A stretch of DNA of 64,000 bases, from positions 1 through 64,000 of the forward strand of contig NZ_LR027382.1 in the NCBI RefSeq assembly GCF_900604385.1, in the 5' to 3' direction. The notes beneath the pieces were generated by a model. That model ran no database searches and was not told the DNA's origin. It was given only the letters and a program-made list of their open reading frames with translations. This document shows positions 44,303 to 53,628 of this stretch, piece by piece. The stretch is from Alistipes megaguti (GTDB lineage Bacteria; Bacteroidota; Bacteroidia; Bacteroidales; Rikenellaceae). A program made the translations under genes and the position numbers. The first letter of the stretch is position 1, and every line of letters begins with the position of its first letter.

Positions 44303-45459
44303 CGGCAATCATTAATGGCAAGATCCTGACTCCCGGCAAAACCCGATTCGGCGTACTGCTTCTTGAGGACGGAAAGATCAGGGGAATCGAAGATTCGGCT
44401 CCCGAAGGAGCCCGAATCCTAGATGCCGAAGGAGACTATGTCAGCCCCGGATTCATCGACATGCACACCCACGGCGCCGGTGGCGCCGACTTCATGGACG
44501 GAACCGTCGATGCCTACCTTACGGCTGCCCGAATGCACGCCAAACACGGCACCACGCTCCTCTACCCCACGACGCTCACCAGCACGAACGAAGCTCTCTA
44601 CGAATCGTTCGATACCTACCGGAAAGCCAAGCTCGAAAACCGCGACGGCGCCGCCTTCGGAGGCATGCACCTCGAAGGGCCCTATTTCAACCCGGAATTC
44701 GCCGGTGCTCAGGATCGCAGGTATCTTCGCAACCCCCGCCCCGAGGAGTATCTCGAAATTCTGGAGCGCTGTCCCGAACTCGCCCGATGGAGTTTCGCTC
44801 CGGAACTGGACGGCGCAGCTGACTTCGCAGCCGAACTGAAGCGGCGCGGAATCATCGCCTCAATAGGCCATACCAACGCCACTTTCACCCAATGCGATGC
44901 CGCCTTCCAGGCCGGTGCAACGCACATGACCCACTTCTACTCCTGCATGAGCACCATCACGCGGCGAAATGCATTCCGGTATGCCGGAACCATCGAATAC
45001 GGCTATTATCAGGACGGAATCACGTTGGAGATCATCGCCGACGGCATTCACGTCCCGAAAGATTTACTGCTCCTGCTCCTGAAGATCAAAGGGGCCGAAA
45101 GAATCTCGCTGGTCACAGACTCGATGCGTGCCGCCGGCATGCCCGAAGGCAAAAGCATCCTCGGAGGACTCGCCGACGGACAGGAAGTAATCGTCGAGGA
45201 CGGCGTGGCCAAACTCCCCGACAGAAGCGCCTTTGCCGGCAGTGTGGCAACGACCGACCGGTTGATCCGCACCATGGTGAGTCAGGCCGGATGCAGCATT
45301 CCCGACGCCGTGCGGATGATGACTGAAAACCCCGCCCGCGTCATGGGGATCGCCGCAAGCAAGGGTTCCATCCAGCCGGGCAAAGACGCCGACATCGTCA
45401 TTTTCGACGAAAACATAAACGTAAAACAAACCATAATCGAAGGTAAAATCATCTGTTGA
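44296..45459 (+). CDS. nagA: N-acetylglucosamine-6-phosphate deacetylase
   Basis: Removes acetate from GlcNAc-6-P to give GlcN-6-P; cytoplasmic. The 387-residue amidohydrolase has FIDMHTHGAGG near residue 53-63 (the His pair), metal-ligand Glu in GMHLEGPYF, metal-ligand His in SIGHTNA and in MTHFYSCMST (usual form THLFNAM, so slightly divergent), the catalytic Asp in LVTDSM, and the C-terminal GKDADIVIFD. Length is normal. It overlaps the permease gene by 7 bp and is 1 bp from nagB. Confidence 0.93.
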   Translation: MVTAIINGKILTPGKTRFGVLLLEDGKIRGIEDSAPEGARILDAEGDYVSPGFIDMHTHGAGGADFMDGTVDAYLTAARMHAKHGTTLLYPTTLTSTNEALYESFDTYRKAKLENRDGAAFGGMHLEGPYFNPEFAGAQDRRYLRNPRPEEYLEILERCPELARWSFAPELDGAADFAAELKRRGIIASIGHTNATFTQCDAAFQAGATHMTHFYSCMSTITRRNAFRYAGTIEYGYYQDGITLEIIADGIHVPKDLLLLLLKIKGAERISLVTDSMRAAGMPEGKSILGGLADGQEVIVEDGVAKLPDRSAFAGSVATTDRLIRTMVSQAGCSIPDAVRMMTENPARVMGIAASKGSIQPGKDADIVIFDENINVKQTIIEGKIIC

Positions 45460-45460
45460 C

Positions 45461-46222
45461 ATGATGTTAAGAACTTTTATGGCCGGCAAACTCCCGGTCA
45501 GAATCTACGACTCCCGCAAAAGTATGGGAGAGGCTGCGGCGGCGGATGTGGCCGCCTGCATCCAGAAACTGCTCACCGAAAAGGCGGAAATCAGTATGAT
45601 TTTCGCGGCCGCCCCTTCACAAAACGAATTTCTGGAGGCCCTGGCCGCCCGTCCGGATATCGAATGGAAAAGAATACATGCCCTCCACATGGACGAATAT
45701 GTGGGCCTTCCGGCCGATGCTCCCCAGGGATTCGGCAATTTCCTCCGCAAGGCCATCTTCGACAAGGTGCCATTCGCCAGCGTGGACTACATCGGCACCG
45801 GAGCCGACCCCGACGAAACCTGCCGTCGATATGCCGATATCCTGCAGGCAAAACCGGCCGATATCGTCTGCATGGGGATCGGCGAAAACGGACACATCGC
45901 CTTCAATGATCCGCATGTTGCCGATTTCAACGATCCGCTGCCCGTCAAAAAGGTCGCTCTGGATGAAACCTGTCGGCTCCAACAGGTTCACGACGGATGC
46001 TTCCGATCCATCGACGAGGTCCCCCGTTATGCCATAACGCTTACCATCCCGACGATGATTCGCGTGAAACACATCTTCTGCATCGTTCCGGCCCCAACCA
46101 AAGCCAAGGCCGTTCAGGAGACCGTCTGCGGTCCCGTCTCTGAAAAGTGCCCTGCATCCATTCTGCGAACTCACGAAAACGCCATCCTCTATACCGATAC
46201 CGACAGCGCCGCCCTGCTCTAA
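45461..46222 (+). CDS. nagB: glucosamine-6-phosphate deaminase, divergent NagB
   Basis: Expected to convert GlcN-6-P to fructose-6-P and ammonia. The 253-residue protein keeps the HMDEY motif (Asp78, equivalent to the catalytic Asp72 of the E. coli enzyme) and the GHIAFN loop with catalytic His145. Two features are unusual: the phosphate-binding loop, normally GLATGST-like, reads FAAAPSQNE near 48-56, and the Glu after FN is Asp150. The start codon could be ATG 45461, 45464 or 45479. The context with nagA strongly supports an amino-sugar-phosphate substrate; an alternative hexosamine is possible. Confidence 0.85.
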   Translation: MMLRTFMAGKLPVRIYDSRKSMGEAAAADVAACIQKLLTEKAEISMIFAAAPSQNEFLEALAARPDIEWKRIHALHMDEYVGLPADAPQGFGNFLRKAIFDKVPFASVDYIGTGADPDETCRRYADILQAKPADIVCMGIGENGHIAFNDPHVADFNDPLPVKKVALDETCRLQQVHDGCFRSIDEVPRYAITLTIPTMIRVKHIFCIVPAPTKAKAVQETVCGPVSEKCPASILRTHENAILYTDTDSAALL

Positions 46223-46238
46223 AAACACCCCCCCCGTC

Positions 46239-47777
46239 ATGAAAGGATTCCCTCGCACGCTGATTCTCTGTCTTCTCGCCCTTCTCGGCCTCGGAACATC
46301 CCGGGCCGCGACTCCGGCCATCAAGGCTGTATACCTGGATTTCCGAACCCAGGTCATGACACTCCAGGCCATGAAGGATCTGGCCCGCGAAGCCGCCGAC
46401 AACGGCATGAATGCCGTTGTCGTAGAGTGGGAAGCCACGTTTCCGTTCGAGGATAATCTGACTCTGAGAAACCGCTTCGCCTTCTCGCAGGACGAGGTCC
46501 GGGAATTCATCGACTTCTGCGCGAAACTGAACCTGGAGGTCATTCCGCTGCAGAACTGCTTCGGACACTCGGAGTATATCCTGCGGCATGAACGTTACGC
46601 CAATCTCAAGGAGGACAAAAAGGACCGGTCGCAGGTCTGCCCCCTCAAGATCAACGACGCGGAAGCCGTATTCCGTTCGATCTTCGGAGAGATCGTCGCC
46701 ATGCACCCCTCCAGATACCTCCACATCGGATGCGACGAGACCCGTTTGCTGGGTCATTGCCCCGCCTGTCGCTCAAAAGCAAAGGAGCAGGGCATCGCAG
46801 CCCTCTATGTCGATTACGTGACGAGCATGTGCCGGATCGTCTCCGAACTGGGAAAAGTGCCGATGATCTGGGCCGATATCCTGCTCAAATACCCCGAAGC
46901 TTTGGACCGCCTGCCCAAAGAGGTGATCATCGTGGACTGGAACTACGGCTGGAAACCCGACCATTTCGGCAAAATGGAGAACCTCGAAAAATCGGGTCAT
47001 GTCATCTGGGGCGCCTGCTCGCTCCGCTCCCATCCGGACAACCTCTACCTCATCCAGTGGAGAAAACATCTCGACAACATCTTCGACTACGTCGCCTATG
47101 CCTCAAATCACGGCTTCGCCGGAATCATCAACACCTCCTGGTCCACCTCGGGAACCTACGGCTACATCTATGACGATGCCAGCGAGGTCATCAACATGCA
47201 ACCCGTAAGAGAAGTTTACCCTCACGCCGGATTCGACATGCTGAACAAAGCCTATGAAGCCGCCATATCGGGTCAATTCCACGATCCGGACTCGTTCCTC
47301 GACGCCTACTGCCGGAACCGGCTCGGGCTGGAGCGGCCCGCGGATATCGAGACCATCCAGGAATACTTCAACATGAAGCAGCAACCCGTAGCCGCAGCGG
47401 GTGACCTCGCCTCGAAAACCGACGCGGAACTTGCCCGATGTCTCGAACTGAGGGAGCGCCTGCAGATGGTGAAGTTTGCCCCTGCCGCACGACCGATTGC
47501 CGCCCATCTGGAACTCATGCTTGACATCCGGATCAACTATCTCAAATTCAAGATACTGGAACGAGACACCCAATCACCCGAATTCAACAAGGACAGGGTC
47601 GCAACCCTGCTCGAGAAGCTCGACCAGCTCACCCGTGAGACCGAAAAATTGCAGAAACGCTTCATCCGCCTCAACAAGGACTTCCTCAAGGATCCCGAAC
47701 AGTCGTACAACGAATGGACCTATTACGGAAAGATGCGCAACCTCGTCACGATTCTCCGCAACATACAGCAATCTTAA
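46239..47777 (+). CDS. GH20-like beta-N-acetylhexosaminidase
   Basis: A 512-residue exported enzyme (signal peptide to about residue 23, LLGLGTSRA) with a GH20-type TIM barrel: WEATFPFED, PLQNCFGHSEYILR, the catalytic Asp166-Glu167 in HIGCDET, and the aromatic WNYGWKP. It lacks the separate N-terminal alpha/beta domain usual in GH20. The C-terminal ~150 residues are helical with a coiled-coil-like end (LLEKLDQLTRETEKLQKRF). Expected to release terminal GlcNAc/GalNAc from imported oligosaccharides in the periplasm. It is 16 bp after nagB. Confidence 0.82.
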   Translation: MKGFPRTLILCLLALLGLGTSRAATPAIKAVYLDFRTQVMTLQAMKDLAREAADNGMNAVVVEWEATFPFEDNLTLRNRFAFSQDEVREFIDFCAKLNLEVIPLQNCFGHSEYILRHERYANLKEDKKDRSQVCPLKINDAEAVFRSIFGEIVAMHPSRYLHIGCDETRLLGHCPACRSKAKEQGIAALYVDYVTSMCRIVSELGKVPMIWADILLKYPEALDRLPKEVIIVDWNYGWKPDHFGKMENLEKSGHVIWGACSLRSHPDNLYLIQWRKHLDNIFDYVAYASNHGFAGIINTSWSTSGTYGYIYDDASEVINMQPVREVYPHAGFDMLNKAYEAAISGQFHDPDSFLDAYCRNRLGLERPADIETIQEYFNMKQQPVAAAGDLASKTDAELARCLELRERLQMVKFAPAARPIAAHLELMLDIRINYLKFKILERDTQSPEFNKDRVATLLEKLDQLTRETEKLQKRFIRLNKDFLKDPEQSYNEWTYYGKMRNLVTILRNIQQS

Positions 47778-47789
47778 AATCAATCCAAC

Positions 47790-48893
47790 ATGAACGTCCC
47801 AAAACTTTCACCCATGTCAGCAGCAATCCTCCTTGCATGTCTCCTGGCAATCTCTTGCGGCGACGACGACAAGAAGATGGGCCCGACCATCGATGAGATT
47901 GAGATCATCGAAACGGACCACAGCCAGGATGAACCCGTCATCTCCTACGAAGAGTGCGTGGAAATGGCCGAAATCACGGATCAGATGACTGAAAAGGCCG
48001 CAGCCTATACGGCCGCTTCCCAAACCGAGAACCGTGGTTTGTACAACTGCACGTATGTCTATGCCTCAACTCGGGACAAATATCTGGACAATCCCGAAAA
48101 ACTGGCGGCGCGAATCTATCTGCTCGGATTCCAGGGTGTATACCTCAGTCCCGGAGGCTCGATGATGGACTCGGCCGACCCCTGGCTGAAAAGCTTCATC
48201 TCCACCTGCACGGACCTCTGCATCGACGTGTATGCCACCTATTATGAGGCCCCCGAGGTCTTCGTGAGCGAGGTTTCGGCCGACGCCTGTATCCAGAAGG
48301 TGCTGAACTACAATCGCAGCGTCACCTACAAGGAGCGTTTCTCCGGTGTCTCGGCCGACCTCGAACCCCACACCATCAAAACCGATATCGGACTCGGCTG
48401 GATCTGGAATACCAACAACGGCAACGGTATCGGCGGTCCCAATGACAACCTGCTGCGCGTAACGCTCGACCGGCTCAATTATGCCCGGGACAAACTCCAA
48501 CTCGCAGGTCTCAAACTGCAGGAGGCTATCTGGTGCCGCTATCAGGAGATGTTTGAATCGGGCAAGGTCGCCCACGGAGATATCGACCAGTTCGTGGAGG
48601 CCTGCAACTGGATCTCGCTGATGGCCTATGGCAACTCGACGGACGCCATCTGGAATCTCAGCACGCCAAGCATGAACGCCTGCGAAAAGAGCCAGTGCAT
48701 CAACATCTGCGTGAAGACCGCCACCAACGACGAACCGACGACCACCATTCAACCCAACGGCTGGAACGCCCTGCTCGAAACCATGCAGACGCTCAAGGAG
48801 CGCGGATTGAAATACCCCTGCTTCAACGGCCTGGACATGTTCCAGTTTGACAGTCTCGAAACCATGTGGGAATGGACCAACGACAAAAACTAA
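47790..48893 (+). CDS. lipoprotein with degenerate GH18-like TIM-barrel signature
   Basis: A 367-residue lipoprotein (lipobox LAISC, Cys23, followed by GDDDKK, an Asp-rich segment typical of surface export in Bacteroidetes). The mature domain resembles a TIM barrel: YLLGFQGVYLS near 110-120, SGVSADLE at 185-192 in the place of the GH18 DGxDxDxE motif, and NWISLMAYGN near 274-282 like the GH18 M-x-Y segment. The first two Asp are Ser; Asp190 and Glu192 remain. It may be an endo-acting glycosidase or a glycan-binding pseudo-enzyme. It sits 12 bp before susC. Confidence 0.6.
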   Translation: MNVPKLSPMSAAILLACLLAISCGDDDKKMGPTIDEIEIIETDHSQDEPVISYEECVEMAEITDQMTEKAAAYTAASQTENRGLYNCTYVYASTRDKYLDNPEKLAARIYLLGFQGVYLSPGGSMMDSADPWLKSFISTCTDLCIDVYATYYEAPEVFVSEVSADACIQKVLNYNRSVTYKERFSGVSADLEPHTIKTDIGLGWIWNTNNGNGIGGPNDNLLRVTLDRLNYARDKLQLAGLKLQEAIWCRYQEMFESGKVAHGDIDQFVEACNWISLMAYGNSTDAIWNLSTPSMNACEKSQCINICVKTATNDEPTTTIQPNGWNALLETMQTLKERGLKYPCFNGLDMFQFDSLETMWEWTNDKN

Positions 48894-48905
48894 TTCGGAG
48901 TGCTT

Positions 48906-51900
48906 ATGAAACGATTTAAACTATACGCAGTTATCCTGTTCCTGTCGGTCTTCTCGATCGACGCATTCGGACAGGCAAGAACGATCAGCGGAGTCGTTCT
49001 CGAAGAGACGGATTCGGGAGCCGTTCCGGTCGCCGGCGCCGGCGTCGTGATCAGCGGAACCTCCAAAGGCACCATCACCGATGCCGAGGGACACTTCTCC
49101 ATCTCGGCCGCAACCGGCGATCAACTGCAGATCAGCTTCCTGGGATATCGCGACAAACAGGTCAATGTCGGGAAAGCCAGTTTCTACGAAGTCTATATCG
49201 AATCGGAATCCTTGATGCTCGACCAACTGGTCGTAGTCGGCTACGGAACCATGAAAAAAAGCGATCTGGCCACTTCGATCACCTCCGTCAACACGAAGGA
49301 CATGAAGATCTTCCCGGCATCCTCGGCCGCTGAGATGCTGAGAGGCCGGGCCGCGGGCGTCACCGTAACCAGCGCCTCGGGACGACCCGGTTCCGTCCCC
49401 GCCATCCAGATCCGGGGCACCCGCTCGATCTCGGCCAGCAACACGCCGCTCTACATCATCGACGGAAGTGTCGCCTCCGATACCGAATTCGCCATGATGA
49501 ACGCCGACGACATCGAGTCCATCGAGATTCTGAAGGATGCCGCCTCGCAGGCCATCTACGGAGCCCGTGCCAGCGACGGTGTCATTCTGGTGACCACCAA
49601 ACGCGGAAAGGCCGGCGAAAGTACCGTGACCTACAACGGATATGTCGGCATCCAGACCCTGCACCGCAATTTCGACTTCTACAATGCGGATGAATACATC
49701 GCCCTGCGTCGTGAAGCCGTCGCCCACGACATGGGGCTGATCGACGCCACCTCCGTACCTATCGCCACGGCCCTGGGCGACGAGGTCATGGCCGAGGTCT
49801 ACAAAAGCGGGAAATATGTCGACTGGGAGGATCTGATGTTCAAGAAGGCGGCCCTGTATCACAGCCACGAACTGAGTTTCCGCGGCGGAACCGACAAGGT
49901 GCGCGCCATGGCCAGCGTCGGATATTTCAATCAGGACGGTATCATGAAGATCAACTCCGGATACGAGCGCCTGAGCGCCCGCATCAACCTGGACTACCTG
50001 GTCAAGAGTTGGTTCAAACTGGGTGTCAACTCCTCGTTCGGGTCATCGCAACGTGACATCGAGAACGGAGCCTACTATCAGTTCATCACGCGCTCGCCGC
50101 TCTCGCAGATCTACGACCAGACCGGAAACTACACGCCCTATATCAACAGCAACAAGGACACAAACCCGATCTACAGCGCTCTTCACGACACGCACGACTC
50201 CAAGGCCAACAACTACCGAATCAACGCCTTCGCCGACATCACCCCCTTCAACGGCTTCACCTACCGTTTCAACGTCTCCTACTACAACCGGGTGAACGAA
50301 GAGGGACATGCCCGTGACTCCTACTATCCGAACGGCGGCGGATCTACGGCCTCGCTCGACAACTCCACGAATACACAGCTGCTCATCGAAAACTCGATCC
50401 GATACGACCTGCCCATTCGCAACCAAAACCACAAGGTTAACATCACGGCCGTACAGTCCGTCGACCAGTCGCTCAGCAAGAACATCGCCTATTCGGTGGC
50501 CAACCTGCCCGTTGACAAGTCCTACAACTACATTGCCAACGGAGAAAACACCAGTCAGGAACGCCGCTACTCGAAAAACAACCTCGTCTCCTTCATGTTG
50601 CGCGTACAATACAACCTCATGGAGAAGTATCTCTTCAACGTAGCCTGCCGCCGAGACGGTTCGAGCCGCTTCGGTTCAGGAAACAAGTGGGGAACCTTCC
50701 CCTCGGCGGCCTTCGCATGGCGGGCCTCGCAGGAGAATTTCCTCAAGGATCTCTCGTGGCTGAGCAATCTGAAGATCAGGACCAGTTACGGTATCGTCGG
50801 CAACCAGAACGGCATCGACAACTATGCCACGCTCGGCGTAGCCCAACCCATGCCCGGCGAATTCGGCGACACCTACTACATGGGATACCTCCCCGGCGAT
50901 GAGCTGCCCAACAAGAACCTCAAGTGGGAACAATCCGCGTCGTTCAACGTAGGCGTGGACTTCGGATTCCTCGACAACCGGATCTCGGGAACCGTTGAAT
51001 ATTACAGAACCAGAACCACCAATCTGCTGGTTTCCCGGGCTCTGAACGCCGCCCTGGGATACACCTCGATGCTCGACAATCTGGGTGAAACCAAGACCAA
51101 CGGCATCGACTTCAACGCCAACTTCGATATCATCCGCAAAGAGAATCTGACCTGGAGCGTTTCGGCCAACATCAGCAAATTCCACAACGAAATCGTCAAG
51201 ATCGACGACACGGTCGACGAATACGGCAACTACGTCAGTCAGCCCGGCAACAACTGGATCATCGGCGCCCCGATCAACATCTATTACGACTACCAGGCCG
51301 ATGGCGTCTACCAATACAGCGACTTTGACGTCTACAGCGACCGGGGATCACTCTACTACGAACTCAAACCGACGATCGACACCAACGGTGACGGCATTCC
51401 CGATGCCACGCTGTCCCGCAACGACGTGGTCGAACCCGGAAGCGTGAAACTCAGGGACGTGAACGGCGACGGAAAGATCAACGAAAACGATCGCGTGGTC
51501 TACAAACGCGATCCCGATGCCACCTTCTCCCTGTCGACCACCCTGAACTGGAAGGGATTCGACCTGTTCATGGACTGGTATGCGGTCAAGGGCGGTTATG
51601 TGCTCAACCCGCTCATGTACGACGGCGAATACGGAGGCGACCTCAGAGGTCGTTCGAACGGCATGAAAGTCAACTACTGGACCCCCTACAACCCCACCAA
51701 CGAATTCCCGCGGCCGTCGTTCGGCTCGGAGGTCCCCTACATGCGGACAATGGCCTATCAGGATGCCTCGTACATCCGGCTGCGGACCCTGCAGCTTGGC
51801 TACACGCTGCCTAAAAAACTGCTGTCGCGTCTCAAGATCCAGAATCTGCGATTCTATGTCACGACCACCAATCTGCTGACTTTCACCAAGGTGTTGTCGT

Positions 51901-51974
51901 ACAGCCCTGAAGTGACCGGAAACCTCTATCCGGAAACCCATCAGACCGTACTCGGTGTAAACCTATCCTTTTAA
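48906..51974 (+). CDS. SusC-like TonB-dependent outer-membrane transporter
   Basis: A 1022-residue outer-membrane channel for glycan import. It has a signal peptide ending IDAFG, a CarboxypepD-regulatory-like domain (TISGVVLEE to about residue 95), a TonB box/plug start (LDQLVVVGYGTMKKSDLATS), the plug with GVTVTSASGRPGS, and a ~750-residue beta barrel ending VLGVNLSF with terminal Phe. Length is typical. The start is taken as the ATG at 48906 rather than a GTG 6 bp earlier. It pairs with the SusD gene 10 bp downstream and would import oligosaccharides containing GlcNAc, judging by neighbours. Confidence 0.93.
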   Translation: MKRFKLYAVILFLSVFSIDAFGQARTISGVVLEETDSGAVPVAGAGVVISGTSKGTITDAEGHFSISAATGDQLQISFLGYRDKQVNVGKASFYEVYIESESLMLDQLVVVGYGTMKKSDLATSITSVNTKDMKIFPASSAAEMLRGRAAGVTVTSASGRPGSVPAIQIRGTRSISASNTPLYIIDGSVASDTEFAMMNADDIESIEILKDAASQAIYGARASDGVILVTTKRGKAGESTVTYNGYVGIQTLHRNFDFYNADEYIALRREAVAHDMGLIDATSVPIATALGDEVMAEVYKSGKYVDWEDLMFKKAALYHSHELSFRGGTDKVRAMASVGYFNQDGIMKINSGYERLSARINLDYLVKSWFKLGVNSSFGSSQRDIENGAYYQFITRSPLSQIYDQTGNYTPYINSNKDTNPIYSALHDTHDSKANNYRINAFADITPFNGFTYRFNVSYYNRVNEEGHARDSYYPNGGGSTASLDNSTNTQLLIENSIRYDLPIRNQNHKVNITAVQSVDQSLSKNIAYSVANLPVDKSYNYIANGENTSQERRYSKNNLVSFMLRVQYNLMEKYLFNVACRRDGSSRFGSGNKWGTFPSAAFAWRASQENFLKDLSWLSNLKIRTSYGIVGNQNGIDNYATLGVAQPMPGEFGDTYYMGYLPGDELPNKNLKWEQSASFNVGVDFGFLDNRISGTVEYYRTRTTNLLVSRALNAALGYTSMLDNLGETKTNGIDFNANFDIIRKENLTWSVSANISKFHNEIVKIDDTVDEYGNYVSQPGNNWIIGAPINIYYDYQADGVYQYSDFDVYSDRGSLYYELKPTIDTNGDGIPDATLSRNDVVEPGSVKLRDVNGDGKINENDRVVYKRDPDATFSLSTTLNWKGFDLFMDWYAVKGGYVLNPLMYDGEYGGDLRGRSNGMKVNYWTPYNPTNEFPRPSFGSEVPYMRTMAYQDASYIRLRTLQLGYTLPKKLLSRLKIQNLRFYVTTTNLLTFTKVLSYSPEVTGNLYPETHQTVLGVNLSF

Positions 51975-51984
51975 ATCCACAATC

Positions 51985-53613
51985 ATGAAAAAGACATATT
52001 CCGCGCTCCTCGTTCTGGCAACCGTCCTGTGCGCCTCATGCACCGACCTGCTGAATCTCGAATCGGAGACCTCGGTAACCACCAACTACCTCCAAACCGA
52101 CAAGGAGGGTCTCAAAAGAGCCATTGCCGGCCTCTATGTCTATGAACGGGATAACATCGTGGACAACTCCAACGAAAAGGGAATCGTCATCATCCCTCAG
52201 CTCTTCGACTTCAATACCGACATCTTCCTCTTCAATGCCGGAAACTGGGCCTCGCTGGGTCGACTGACCGATCTGACCCCCGACTCGGGAATTCTCGAAG
52301 ACTACTGGAAGTTCTTTTATGCCATTGCCGGCCGCGCCAATGAAATCATCGCCTCGGCCCGGAACCTCGGACTCGACGATCCCGAAGTGTACACCATCTA
52401 CGGAGAAGCCTGTCTCTTCCGCGCCCGCGCCTATTTCGAACTCTGGAAACGTTTCGAACGCATCTATCTGAATACCGAACCGACGGATGCCTCGAATCTC
52501 GACAAGGAGTACAAGCCCGCCTCTCGCGAAGAGGTATTCTCGCTGCTCAAGGAGGATCTCGATACAGCCATCGACGCCCTCTCCTATTCACTTCCCGTTT
52601 ACAACAATGGAGTCATGTACGGCATGTACACCAAAGCCACGGCCAAACACGTCCGGGCCCAGGTGGCCATGTGGGAAGAGGACTGGGACTGCGTCATCCG
52701 CCAGACCGAGGATATCCTCCGCGATGCCCGGGGTATCACCGAACTGGAGAAGGATCCGGCAGATATTTTCAACTCCGAAAACCTGCGCTCTAAGGAGATT
52801 CTCTATGCCTATCAGTTCTCCAAGAACACCGGAGGCGGAGGTACCGTCCAAGGTACCACTCTGGCCGGACACCCCATCTCCGTCTATGTCACGTCCCGCT
52901 ACTCGAGTGTCTCGGGCGCCGTCTGCTCAAGTGATCAGGGCGGTTTCGGATACGGACGCGACTATCCCAACAAGCACCTGCTCGACATGTACGGTCCCAA
53001 GGACAAACGCATCGACTGCTATTTCGTGACCAAGTTCTACTACAACGACCCCACCTCCCCGAAATTCGGACAAAAGATCGTTCCGGGAACCGGCGCAGGA
53101 ACCTCCGGAGCCTCCTACATCACGAACATCCATCCGATGAGCCGCAAGCACGCTGACTTCTGGACGAACGCGGACGACCCGGAACGCAAGACCAGTTTCC
53201 GCGATCTGGTGGTCTATCGGCTGGCTGAAACGGTGCTGATGTGCTGCGAGGCCTATTACCACAAGGGCGACAACGTCAACGCCGTCAAATACTACAACAT
53301 GACCTATGAACGGGCCGGGAACGATCCGTTCGATGGAACGCTGACTCTCGAAGACATCCTCGACGAATATGCCCGCGAGTTGAATTTCGAAGGGGTAAGA
53401 TGGCCCTTGCTCAAACGTCTCGGACTGCTGGGCTCCTACTGCAAGCAGTGGGAGGGTGAATCCATCGCCGAAAACCCCTATCTGGACAAGGATTACACCT
53501 ATGCCCGCCAAAATTTCGTGATCGGCAAGCACGAATGCTGGCCGATTCCCAGCAACCAGATCCTGTTGATGGGCGGTTCGGATGTGTATCCGCAGAATCC
53601 CGGATGGAACTGA
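51985..53613 (+). CDS. SusD/RagB-family glycan-binding lipoprotein
   Basis: A 542-residue surface lipoprotein that caps the SusC channel and binds glycan. Lipobox CASC gives Cys19 after a signal MKKTYSALLVLATVLCASC. The tetratricopeptide-like helical scaffold is recognisable (CLFRARAYFELWKRFERI near 137; ATAKHVRAQVAMWEEDW near 210), and the C-terminal SusD region has ERAREL-like YARELNFEGVRWPLLKRLG and WPIPSNQI. Length is standard. It directly follows susC and precedes a third surface lipoprotein gene. Confidence 0.93.
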   Translation: MKKTYSALLVLATVLCASCTDLLNLESETSVTTNYLQTDKEGLKRAIAGLYVYERDNIVDNSNEKGIVIIPQLFDFNTDIFLFNAGNWASLGRLTDLTPDSGILEDYWKFFYAIAGRANEIIASARNLGLDDPEVYTIYGEACLFRARAYFELWKRFERIYLNTEPTDASNLDKEYKPASREEVFSLLKEDLDTAIDALSYSLPVYNNGVMYGMYTKATAKHVRAQVAMWEEDWDCVIRQTEDILRDARGITELEKDPADIFNSENLRSKEILYAYQFSKNTGGGGTVQGTTLAGHPISVYVTSRYSSVSGAVCSSDQGGFGYGRDYPNKHLLDMYGPKDKRIDCYFVTKFYYNDPTSPKFGQKIVPGTGAGTSGASYITNIHPMSRKHADFWTNADDPERKTSFRDLVVYRLAETVLMCCEAYYHKGDNVNAVKYYNMTYERAGNDPFDGTLTLEDILDEYARELNFEGVRWPLLKRLGLLGSYCKQWEGESIAENPYLDKDYTYARQNFVIGKHECWPIPSNQILLMGGSDVYPQNPGWN

Positions 53614-53628
53614 TTAAAATTCTAGACC

